Positions 26,701 through 37,201 of a DNA stretch of 64,000 nt are shown one piece after another (the stretch's first letter is position 1; the number at the start of each line of letters is the position of its first letter). The stretch covers positions 434,001 to 498,000 of the forward strand of contig ML133386.1 of NCBI GenBank assembly GCA_003864495.1. Direction: 5' to 3'. The DNA is from Nemopilema nomurai (taxonomy: Eukaryota > Cnidaria > Scyphozoa > Rhizostomeae > Rhizostomatidae). The position numbers and the translations under genes were made by a program. Under the pieces are notes generated by a model. That model saw nothing but the letters and a program-made list of their open reading frames with translations. It had not been told where the DNA came from and ran no database searches.

Positions 26701-29700
26701 AGATGCCTTTTTGACCTAATTAACTTTCTTAACCACCCCACCTGGGAACTAATAAACATTTTTTCCGTTTCTCGCTTTTCTGAAGCCTTATAGAAACTAA
26801 ATTTTGCATGCAAGCAGATAGCTTAGTACCATATACCCTAAAGGGGTACGACAGAACATTTATTCAAGTTCTTCATAAAGAGGCGCCCCAACACTCTGGT
26901 GCTCTCAGAGTCACAAAGGTGAACGTTGTTCAACTTTTTTCCCCCGTTTTTGGCTAGACGCTACTATTTACTTGTTCATTTGTATTTCACGGATAACCGG
27001 ATAACGGATAACCGTTTGACAATTGGCTGGGTTTCAGCTACCTGCGCCCTCGGCGAAGCGCCTGGCGATTCAAGACTGGCATCTTCAAGCGAAGCATAGA
27101 GCCGGTGTGGGGCTCTGAGTTTGCATTCGAAGGCCTGGCACTGGAAGACATGGACCAGAAGTGCTTGGATATCATCATATGCAGCGATGACAATGAGGGA
27201 ATGGGGATGGCGCGTCTTGGCCCCGGCGTTATGCAGCAGGAGTGGGACGACAGCAGAGACCGCGAGGTTGAAATATGGACTGCCATGGTCGAAAACCCGG
27301 ACTCGTGGAACTTCCTAATGATTCCATTGAGAATGCAGATCGATGAAGCCAGGTAGGCATTTATTTCTCTGTTTGTCTTTTTATAAAGGTTGTCAGACTA
27401 GCTACTTTAGTACAATGATTAAGTATGAAATTGCATTGCCCCTTGTAGGAAGGAGCCTAGTCGCCCTCTTTGAATAAATTGTAGCGTAAAAGGTGACATG
27501 ACTCGTTTTCGTCTCCGAACAGCTCAGTATTCGAAAGCGAGGTTGAAAATGCCGATGAAAAGAATCAGGAGCTCGATGCCACTCCAAGAGTCTCGAAGCT
27601 GGCAGGTGACAAGAAATTGTCAGCAAAGGACTTTGCGCTGCAGGCGATGGGTTCCGATGCTACGAAAGTGATTAATTTGATGGGGAGTGACGCACAGGAG
27701 ACGAAGAAAACCGCTTCGAAGGCGACAAGCCGTTCGCAAGATGCCCTGCCTCGTACACTGAGTCTCATAAGAGAAGAGGACGATGGGGAGGAGCGCCAGC
27801 GTGTTAAGTTCGCAGATAGAGCCGCAGCATCTTCTGGTAGGGCGAGGACTGGGCTCTCCGTGCCAACCGTCGTTATTACAGAGGTCAGTCTACTCCTTGA
27901 TATTCCGACTGCGTCAGTCATTGCCATGTGCAGATTGCCATGTGCAATGGAACGTTTCTAGCTTAGGTGTATTAGTTTAAATTTGTTTGGAACGAGGTAG
28001 ACATTCAGCCCAGAACGAGGCAGCCGGACAATGTGATGAAGCAAAATTCTAACCAAGAATCCAGATATAATTTATATTCGAGGAAAGTTTATTGGTAATT
28101 TCTGTTATAAAGTACGAAAGTGATTGTAAATTTGTTTAGTTGGTAATGAGGAAGGTTTGAATTGCAAAAAAATGCAGCCGGAGGAAGATTATAACTTTTT
28201 CAGGACTCTGATGGTAACGAATTAGTAACGTCATAGAGCTTTCTGTGTCAGCTAAATGTCTCAATGGAAAAGACGTACAAAAGATCACATGCGTGTTTAT
28301 TCAAGGGAGGTAAAGATGATTTGCTTCGCAAACTGATAATTTTTACGATGGCATTTTCAGGAAAACGAAAAGAAGGAGCCTCAGAGGGAGATTCCAGATG
28401 CGGAAGTTGACATCGATGCAGAGGTTGATGAGGTGCAAAGCAATCTGGAAAAAATGAAGAGATTTGTAAGTCATAACTAGCTTCAGCCGTCTTTAATTCT
28501 TCGAGACAATTTTTGGAGATAATTCTTTGGGACATTTACTATAGACAATTCTTTAAAACAGTTTCTGAGACTATATTTGAGACATTTGTTTTAGAAAATT
28601 TTTCGGAACAATTCTTGGGAACAGTTCTTTGAGAAAATATTTTGAGACACTTCTTTGAGACGATACTTCGAGACAATTTTTTTAGACAATTATTCCGGAC
28701 AATTCTTGGAGACAGCTCTTTAAGACAATATTTTGAGACATTTCTTTGAGACTATTCTTCGAGACAATTTTTTGATACAATTTTTCGAGACAATTTTTTG
28801 AGAAAATTCTTTACGATATCCAAAATGTCTCGGCGCAATGAAGCATAGATTGCAGGGTCAATATCCGTCCGTCCTGGAAAATATTCCTGTCAAGCTGTTG
28901 CACGAACTATCTTAAATTCAAATCTCAGGGTTGCGCAATTTTGAGTGACGCTTTCGCACTTGAACCGGGTTTTCATGCCGTGCTTATGTGCCACATTTTA
29001 GGGAAGCCGGGACAGCATTGCCAGCATGACCAGTGTGTACAGCACGACCTCCAACGTCATCATGGGCATTGTGCCAGTCAAGGGCCAGATTCAGTTCTGT
29101 ACCAAGTACGATTTCGGGGGCAACTTCCTTGAGGTCCATATCTTGCGAGCGAGGGATATCGCGGCTGTTGATGCCAAAAGGGAAATCTCAGATCCGTACG
29201 TAAATTATCATTTAATCCTAATCATTTTTTACGATTAGCGTTATGCCTGCAAAAGTCTGTTTTGTGTTGAAACTATTCGCTTGGAGTTGGCGAATTCGAT
29301 TTAATTGACTACTTATTTCAGGTACGTGAAACTCTACCTTTTGCCAGACAAATCAAAAGCGAGCAAAAGGAAAACCAAAGTGAAGCACAAGACGCTGAAT
29401 CCGCTTTGGAATGAAATCCTTACTGTGAGTGTGGTTGTTGTTGTTGCTGTTGTTGTTGTTGTTGTTTTCTCTTCGATCAAAGGAGTAAAAACAAGACAAC
29501 AAGGTCATAGCGCACGAATGGTCAGAGATGAGTTATTCCCTTGCCCTCGCTTCCATCTTGTGTTGCTGCTCTTTAACAGCTCCTAGAACCATTTCTTCTT
29601 GCGTTCACTTAAACTTTTTCCAAGCTTTGCTACATCATGGGATTGCGTTTTTGTTGCCTTTGACAGTAATTTCATATCGAGCCACATGGTCCCTTACACG

Positions 29701-31567
29701 TGCATTGTTCCTCCTAAATGACACTGGGATATAATTTCTTCCTCCATCAACTTCCTCTTTTGAGGCTCAAATGACACCTTGGTGTCGAATCATAAGCCAG
29801 ATTGAATTGTCAGTATTTGCCGACTTACATAAATTTCACCGTGCTGTTCTATGAAGTCCCATGTTATCTGATGGCATATTTATTCCCCAAATATGGAAAG
29901 TTCATCGTGAATTCGTTTTATTTCAGTACAAGATATCGCTTGTAGACCTTCGATTGAGAACATTGATGGTTTCAATTTGGAATTATGATCGTCTCGGAAG
30001 GAATATCTTCCTTGGAGAGGTTTTGGTGCCAATGGATGAAAAAACTGACAACGAATCACTGAGCGAAACAACAGCCAAGTGGTACGATCTAGAAGATCAG
30101 GTAGGAATCACGTAATCACTCTCCATCATCACTTTAGACGCTATCATTATATAGAGAAACAGTCGTATCATCATAATCATTGTAATCATGATCAGAATCA
30201 TCGTAATCTTCAATTATGTGACATCGTCATCATTCTCTTTATTTTTCATCGCACGCGCTTTTCAAGTTATTATGACGTTTGTTGAACGGGATCGAAAAAT
30301 AAAACATTAAACGGGAATCGTTTTTCCTCAATTGTAGAAAGTCGTAAAATCACCAGTCATCTACAAAGGCAGTCTGACTGTTGGCTTGATGTTTGAGACT
30401 GGTGTGAAATCGAAGAAAAAGGAAAAGAAAGAAAAGAAGAAGGAAAAAGAGAAAGAAAAGAAGAAGAAACACGAGAAAGGCCGAATAATGGTGCACGTCA
30501 TCAAAGGGGAGGATCTGCCAGCAGCCGACCAAGACGGACTGTCCGACCCATACTGCAAGTTGTGAGTAGCAAGTGCGAATTTTGTTGGCAGACTTGAAGA
30601 CACGTGCCAGGCTACACCAAAGGCACGTGGGGTATCACCTCAGGGGTTGTCACCCCGCACCCTCCTCAACTTAAGGCTCTGCAGCCCGGCTGCTTTTAAA
30701 AATTCAACACTTCGGTCGTAAATACGAGCACCTTTTTGCAGTTTTGGTATCTTGTGGTATGTCCTCTTTTACTTGTTATTTAGCGTTTTTAGAAGAAACT
30801 CCATCTCTGCTGGCAGTAGCAACCACCCACTTCTCCCATTAAATCTTGAATTTACAGCCTGGTATGTCAGTAGGTGTTGCTTCATGATGACGTCATTCCC
30901 TTACAGTTATCTGTTGCCATCAAAGGCGGCGAAAACAAAGCGTAAGACGCCGGTTATTAGGAAAACCCGCTCGGCATTCTGGGACTACTTCGCGGAGTAC
31001 GATGCAGATCAAAACGACTTGCCAGAATTGGGAATTGAATTTACGGTGAGTTAACACGCCTGTCTAGGATCTCAAGGCAACAAAGTGATCCATTTTTGTT
31101 GTTGCTGTTGTAGAAAGTCAACTCAACTCCATATTTACTCTGTTATCACAGCCTGTGGTCGCGTAAACGGCCTCCAAAGTTGCTTGAAGTTGCACAACAA
31201 GTAGAAATATATTTACTTTCAAATTGATGAATGCATACAAGTCACCCTTGAGCTAGATGTCACGCATGTCAGGGAGCTCTTTAAACGGCATTAGAAAATC
31301 GTCTAGAGTCAGGTTAGTTCTTTCAGGACGATGACATCCTTCTCGGTGAACTTTCAGGTGTATGATTACGATCCGAGCTCAAGGAATGACTTCCTGGGCT
31401 GCTCCAGAGTGAACCTTGGCGGACGGGCTTCGAAGTGGCACGACGCGGTTGGTGGGGAGAGGGAGTTGTGGAAGAAGATTATTGAGGAACCAGATGTTTG
31501 GCATGAGCAGGTGCTTCCGTTGCGGTCCAGTAGTGACCAGTTGCCTGACGACGCTGCACTGGATTAA
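8764..31567 (+). CDS. Synaptotagmin-like (SYTL-type) protein with N-terminal Rab-binding zinc-finger domain and seven C2 domains
   Basis: Thirty exons joined by phase, 7032 nt, about 2343 residues: 8764-8924, 11921-12133, 12373-12473, 12919-12993, 13580-14584, 16092-17177, 18301-18428, 18787-18980, 19336-19438, 19668-19844, 20393-20586, 21150-21488, 21685-21757, 22210-22320, 22659-22837, 23325-23427, 23730-23906, 24333-24496, 24851-25180, 25681-25825, 26427-26575, 27038-27352, 27523-27883, 28361-28465, 29002-29195, 29322-29424, 29927-30100, 30338-30561, 30907-31045, 31358-31567. Residues 1-150 form a Slp-homology domain: a helix ([20 protein letters not shown]), a zinc finger of eight Cys in CxxC pairs (CTRC, CPRC, CKGC, CTLC), then SGEWFY. 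In Slp proteins this binds GTP-loaded Rab27/Rab3/Rab8. Residues 184-880 are acidic and low-complexity. C2 domains lie at about 950-1081, 1082-1259, 1321-1473, 1474-1638, 1687-1841, 1997-2153 and 2154-2343. Known Slp proteins have two C2 domains; seven is exceptional. No membrane segment is seen, so it is probably a peripheral vesicle-tethering protein. The start could equally be the ATG at 8767, which has the better Kozak context. Confidence 0.9.
10292..10370. repeat. Minisatellite, about five copies of a 15-16 bp unit
   Basis: Tandem TCTATCCATGTTTTT units with small length variation in the T run, inside intron 1 of the multi-C2 gene. Confidence 0.85.
11567..11650. repeat. Minisatellite, three copies of a 29-bp unit
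   Basis: Units beginning ACGTTTGCATACTCT at about 11567, 11596 and 11625, diverged in their second halves. It lies near the 3' end of intron 1 of the multi-C2 gene. Confidence 0.75.
17471..17554. repeat. Minisatellite, six copies of a 14-bp unit
   Basis: Six consecutive 14-bp units of the form TGAACTTTGATCAG at 17471, 17485, 17499, 17513, 17527 and 17541. It lies in the intron after the second acidic exon of the multi-C2 gene. Confidence 0.9.
19901..19959. repeat. (CCTGA)n pentanucleotide repeat
   Basis: About eleven pentamer units starting roughly 57 bp after the donor of the third exon of C2 domain 1. It is followed by CTGTTTCAG, which looks like a 3' splice site but leads into no open exon. 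Confidence 0.9.
20676..20732. repeat. (TTTATTC)n-like pyrimidine-rich repeat
   Basis: Tandem TTTATTC/CTTTATT heptamers with a few indels, within the intron between the two exons of C2 domain 2. Confidence 0.75.
28495..28812. repeat. Degenerate tandem repeat of a roughly 14-bp unit in an intron
   Basis: About 320 bp built from many imperfect copies of a unit close to TTCTTTGAGACAAT, repeated with substitutions and 1-2 bp indels. It fills much of the intron 28466-29001 just before C2 domain 6. Confidence 0.8.
29424..29467. repeat. (GTT)n microsatellite at an intron start
   Basis: GTT/GCT trinucleotides start directly downstream of the donor site of the second exon of C2 domain 6. Confidence 0.8.
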
Positions 31568-33021
31568 AACTTGTGATTGTTTGTGGTCGTCTCAAAGTTC
31601 GTGCTTTTGAGCCTGGGGTTAGTTCCTTCGAATGCTTTTTGGAATGTATTTCTCAGTCAATAAGTATATCAGTTATTAATAATATTTGTGAAAGATAAAA
31701 AGTATTTAGCACAAAAAGATATTTGTAAGCGAAAAAAATTTAGCACAAATTTGAAGATTGAATTGACCAGTAAAAGAATAAATGTTCCACGAAAATGCAC
31801 AGTTTGTTAAAAACGAAACGTATCAGACAAGTGCAGGATGCTGGTAATATGAAGACGATTTTATTTTCAATGCTTCGAATATCGAAATAAAGTATTTTTG
31901 AAATAGCAGTTTAAATATAATTTGGATCATTAATATTGTATAGGTATTCATATTTTTTACATCTATACCTTGTGCACGAATAGGCATGAAGTGAGAAGTC
32001 ATGTGACAATGATAGTTGATGCCAATTGGATGCGGGGGTATATGCCGTAAATCGAGGCGTTTGAGGATGAAGTATTATCTAGCTGTTTAGCAGAATCAGG
32101 AAAACGTAACGCAAGTCCACTGACCAGAGGAAGGTCCTCAAAAAACAATAAAAGCTCCTATGACACACCTAAACCACGCCCAATTTATATTGTTTTGTGA
32201 GAAAGGATTGCTCTCTAGGATGTTTTTGTCTGGAGGAAGCCTAACAACTTTTCTGGACTCTGCTGTTTAGAACAATTTGACATCCTGAGTCACTTGAAGC
32301 AATCAAGATTTTCCCGTAGGTATGAAGGTAAAGGGTGTATGAAAACCTGCTTGCACTGCCGACCACGAAACGCGTACCATATCCCGTTGAAACACTACAA
32401 AGAATAGGCCAGGACTTTTATTAGCGTTTGCGACAATGTTTGACCATTTTGTCCAGAGACGTCGTTCGCTTGCTACCGCCATGTTTTCTGAATTCACCCC
32501 GTGACTAAAGTAGTTCTATAGCTTTCAAATATTGTGGAGTATAAAAACCAATTGAACATTTTAAATATTGAGGGAACCTTTTTCTACACATTTATCACTG
32601 ATATAATTTCATTTTGAGGCAGATATAGTTTCATTCAAAAGAGACAACATCGCTTGAAAAGCGGACATTTCGCGTAGTTTTAGTGTTGGCGTTTATTGAA
32701 TTTTATTAATGAAATGTTTGGTAAGAGAACCCGTCTTTATTCCTTGAACTTGGAATGGAGTTGATTCTCCACTCCGCCCGCCCTCTTTCGTGTTTTTTGT
32801 TTCTTGTCATCCCACTCGATGTTTTATGTTCGCTGCTTGAGACAGCATTTCAAAGACAGACAACTCGCTTGCGCAGAAAACATTTATCAGGTGTGGAAAA
32901 CAAATAACAACACCAATGTGTCCTTAGGATGGATGTTTTTCTATGGTAATGTATCGTTTTCGCAATTTGCTGAACAAAAAGACATTTTTATCCTGAAATA
33001 CTAACGTTTTACGTTAGTTCA
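31568..33021. other. Convergent intergenic region
   Basis: Shared 3' region of the multi-C2 gene (+) and the metallopeptidase gene (-). AATAAA at 31886-31891 is a plausible polyadenylation signal for the + gene, and TTTATT at 32692-32697 or 32736-32741 could serve the - gene. The reading frames here are short and show no recognisable domain. Confidence 0.6.
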
Positions 33022-36000
33022 TTAAAAGCTTCCAAGATTGATCAAATCATCAACATTATGCACACCGCATTCACCACAGCCGTCATAAACCGCAATGCAG
33101 CTGGCTTTCTCAATCAACAATTCGCTCTTCAGAATTTTAACGGTCTTTAGGGGTGCGCCCTCGAGGTACTCCCAGTGCTTCATTGACTCCCCATTTTCCC
33201 TGCGCAGTTCCACAACCCTGATGCCGTACACAGAGTAGAAGAAGCAGTACTCGTCATTGTTGCTGTTGTTGCTGTTGTCGTTGTTGCTGTTGTCATTCTT
33301 TACCTCCAATCCGCTAAAAAGCAAGATCACTTCAGTTCTCTTAAGTTGTAGGGTTTCCTTCAAACAATATGGCAGATTTTATAACCTTGGGCTTTTTACT
33401 TGAAATCTATGAAATCGTGGTCAAGGAACAAGAATGCAAGATGGGACTTCAAAGGTTTTGGCCCTTATTTTTATTTAATTACAGGTAATAAAGTCAATTA
33501 TCAAAGTGGTAATTTTCAACCTTTGAATGTCATAACCCTACATGTAAGGGTACACTTATCGAAATTATCGTTTAAATGGCCCAGTTACCTTTCTCGTGAT
33601 ATGCCTAAGCTGAGAACATGGCTTTCATTTGCAGTTCCGAAAATCCCGTCAAAGGAATTCCCATCGCCGAAACACAGCCGGCAAAGATTTCCCCCTTTGC
33701 CACCGAACCAAACGGAGCTCCGGTGCGATGAATGAAACCTGATCGCGTCAACCCAGGCCCCGAACCGAACGTCAACGGAGAGTAGTGTTTCGCCGTCGCG
33801 CCCCAACATGAACTCGTGCGTGTCCTCGTCGCTTTCGGCGTTTCCGAACCATTTTGAAGAAACATCTGCCGCCTCTTTAAAAAATATCAAGGTTCATTTG
33901 CAGCGTTACTTGAAGATACGAGAATATGAGAGGTAATAGGTATACGTTATAAAAGGTGACAGCTGATAAAAAAATAGCATTCCGTAAAAAAAGTCTAAAA
34001 GATATGTGGTTGGAATCTTGATGGGTGTACCTGTCTCATTGGACTCTTGCTCGGTGCTCTTGCTTCCAATTATTTGAATGGCGTCAATGTATTTTCCAAC
34101 TTTTAGTCGGAATCCTTTTAACTTCAGATTTTCGCTTTTCAACCAACGAAAGGAGTCGAAGATATCCCTCTGGCAATAAGCTGTCTCGTCAGTGTTTCCA
34201 CCAACTGGACCTCGTTTGTTTTCGGACAAGTAAATGATTGGCACAGGCAATTCGACAGGGGTATCATCTTCCAGCTGGTTACCGATCCATCTGAAATTAA
34301 GAATTAGTTTGGTACAACGAAAATACTGCAGACATTCAACCAAGGGGCACCCCCTTCACTTATACGAATAAAGAAACCCATATCAGGACACCCTCTTCAT
34401 TCATATAAAAATCGTTTGAATGCTTCATATGACCAGATATGCCATGACAGATAGAACATCTGAGGGAACTCGGGAGTTCTTTCTGAAATTCACAGCTTCT
34501 GTTATTTATTATAAAATTTCTTTCTCAAGCGATTTACCGAATACCATCTCACCTGGAGCATGAGAGAATGGAAGCAGAAGATCTGTGCCAATGTGCACCG
34601 CCATCTTTGTATGGTTCCCCAGGCAACACGGATGCTGCACTATCTCCCTGCGCAGCGGCACCTGCGAATGTAGTCAATCGAACAATACATACAGTAGTTA
34701 TACATTTCTATGAATTGTAATTGTAATAACATGTTCTAACCATGGAATTTGTGGCAGGAAAAAGTATATCTTTGAGGCACGAGTGTTGTTGCATGGGCAT
34801 CGAAGGGATTTTAATCTGTTTCAGGCAAAGGCACTGTGCAATTGGTCAATAGAAGTAAAGCCAGGAATGCTTAATCATCCCATCGCAACCAACATATGGA
34901 AATCTTTGGCCCAAAAGTGTCTAAAAAGGTTGTAAAAACGATGAAAAACTTAATAAAGAGTGTGCCAAGTTCGTAGGACATACAATAACCTTTCAAACCT
35001 TTGTGACTCAAGAAAAACTTGTGCATGTCATCAAATCCCCTTCCCATTATTCCAGATGGAGTGTGTGGAAGATTGAAAGTATGACCTAGCTCATGCATAG
35101 ATGCTCCAAGAGTTGTAGCATAATTTGCCCAGTAGTAGCCTCTGGGTAAGGAAAAGTAACTGAACTGAAATTGCTGATAAATTAGATTTCAAAAACTGTT
35201 GATATTGACGATTTATCTTTTATTTCAAGTTCATTTCAACTGAATGAGATTGCCTCCAGTTGAAGAAGCAATAATCTATTCATTTGAATCTATTAAGATG
35301 CTTGCAGGATTTCATGTCACAATCCCCATTAACATACCTACGAAAACTGTCATCAAAAAACAAATTTCTGTCAATTCTTTTGCAATCTGTGAATCTATTA
35401 ACAATCTCTTCTAGGCTCTGAGCCCAGTTGTGCAGTCCGCCTGTGCCAAATAATGCCATGTTTCCACCTCCAAGTGCAGTATGCCCCCTTACATACTTTG
35501 GGATGCTTGAATAACTGTCATCAAATCCTTCATCTGGTGGTTTGTATTGTGTGCAAGACATAAACACCCAAAACTTGCAAAGTGGATCATAAAGGTCAGA
35601 CTCTTCAAGCTCTGCAATAAAAACATTCTAGCATTCAAAGGGAGAAGAATATCTTCAATGTACCTGCAAGGATAGAGTCAAAAGGCCTTTTTACACAGAA
35701 CAATAGCATGCATCATCACACCCTGTAAAAATGTACCTCAGTTTTAGCTCTGTATATCAAACACTTGAATTCCAGGTACAGACCTTCTTGAAAATGGCTA
35801 TAAAGCTCTGGTCCAGTCATTGAAAGGGCCTTCTCCAATTTTAGCTTGCTTTTGAATACATTCACTTTGACTGTGCCATCATCATTCTCTTCAAGTCTAA
35901 ATGTTATTCTTCCAAAGCCATGTGAATTCAAGTTTTCCGCTGTAAATGTTTGCAAAATTCTTGTGTTGAAGGATATTCTCTGTTTTGCACTTTCCACTGT

Positions 36001-37201
36001 ATTGTCTTCCCCAGGAGGTGCCTCAAACATGCCACTTGAATCTTCACAGACCACATAGACTGGCCTTATATATCTACAAGACATACACGGGTTGAAGTGT
36101 TTAATAGACCACAAATGGACATTCTTAAAACACAATAAAACAATCTGACCCATTTGTGTCAATGCTTAATGCTGTCCTAGATTCACTTTTAAAGGTAGCT
36201 ATCTTACAAATCTTAGAAGACTAAATGAATTTTTCTTGCTATTACACAATTTACAAATAATAACATGGTGTGTTAATGAATATTGATTAACAAAACAAAA
36301 TAAATGAAAAGTAAGTTAAACCTCTCTAGGGGCTGATTCTATGAACTTTTGCTAGCCAGTGAGGTATCATAAAATCCTAAAAGCTACTACCCAGAGAGCC
36401 AAAACTGCTGCTTAAATCCAGGGTACATTTGTCATAACTCCTACCGAATATACCACTCAACAAAACACCCATCCAAAAAGCCTCTTGAACCATTTGATAT
36501 TCAGAACTGATTTTAAGTATCATCTTATCTTGACAGTTCAAAATTACACACCTTTTGTTTTTCATTGGCTCATAAGTCACAACCAAGCCATGCTTGATGT
36601 CACCAGCTTTGCTATCACCAAATGAAATCTCATTTCTGCCCTCCTTTAATGGTACAAGCATTTTTGTAACTCCGTTTTCCAAAACTGGCCAGCACAGAGT
36701 GTGACCAAGCGGATTGCTGCTGCATAATACATTGCGATGTGCAGATTGAATTTCTTTTTGCACCTCACAGCCTGTACTAGGACTTCTTTGCGGATCTTCA
36801 ACCAAGCCAATGGCAACTTTACCAGCAACATCAGAGGTCTCCCCTACCAAAGGGTCTTGTTTTGAAAAATTGACTTGCTTTTCCGAACCACTTCCTTGTT
36901 CTACTAAAGTGTGCAGACTTTCTAAATCACCTTTAAGATCTCCTTCTTTAAGTGTACTTTCGATTACAGCACAAGGAAAGTCCTTTATTCTGGTATTTTG
37001 ATCATTTTCTGTATCTTGGTGGCCGAGGCTTGTGATTTTGGCAGATTGGCCAACTTGGTCGACGTAAAGAGATCCACTAATTAGTACCAACGGGTAATTC
37101 ACGGTCACATTGTATTCTCCTTTCAATTGGCTTGGCAGGCTACTTGATTCTCTCACTGGAACACTCATTTGCACTCTTAGGTTCTTTTCACAATCTGACA
37201 T
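33022..37201 (-). CDS. Putative zinc metallopeptidase (YIL108W-type family) with jacalin-like C-terminal domain
   Basis: Eight exons on the minus strand: 37201-36552, 36073-35784, 35611-35338, 35141-34999 (or to 34990, same phase), 34661-34553, 34290-34031, 33874-33589, 33313-33022; about 767 residues. The N-terminal part holds a beta-rich segment (YNVTVNYPLVLISGSL) and then YIRPVYVVCEDSSGMFEAP. The active site is MHELGHTFNLPH at about residues 420-431, an HExxHxxxxxH zinc site. It is followed by SGIMGRGF, which fits a metzincin Met-turn. The position usually held by Gly in HExxHxxGxxH is Asn. The C-terminal third shows jacalin-like strands (VRFGAWVDAIRFH, SSVWFGGKGG). This order matches the little-studied eukaryotic family that includes yeast YIL108W. 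No signal peptide or membrane segment is evident, so a cytosolic protein is likely. Its substrate is unknown. Confidence 0.85.
33250..33295 (-). repeat. Coding AAC/AGC/GAC trinucleotide repeat (Asn/Ser/Asp tract)
   Basis: In the last exon of the metallopeptidase a trinucleotide repeat encodes an Asn-Ser-Asp run (NDNSNNDNSNNSNND). It sits between two predicted strands of the C-terminal domain, so it is probably a flexible surface loop prone to length change. Confidence 0.8.

Noticed and set aside
28495..28812. CRISPR-like array.
   Set aside because: The units are contiguous and degenerate with no spacers, in an animal intron. It is a simple tandem repeat.
32303..32497. Minus-strand frame in the convergent intergenic region.
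   Set aside because: Short, without domain, splice context or repeat in neighbouring genes; length is within chance expectation.
36377..36551. Continuation of the first metallopeptidase exon to a stop at 36377.
   Set aside because: Ending the exon at 36552 with an AG|GTGTGT donor gives the correct phase and restores the motif KNKRYIRPVYVV. The longer frame is intron read-through.
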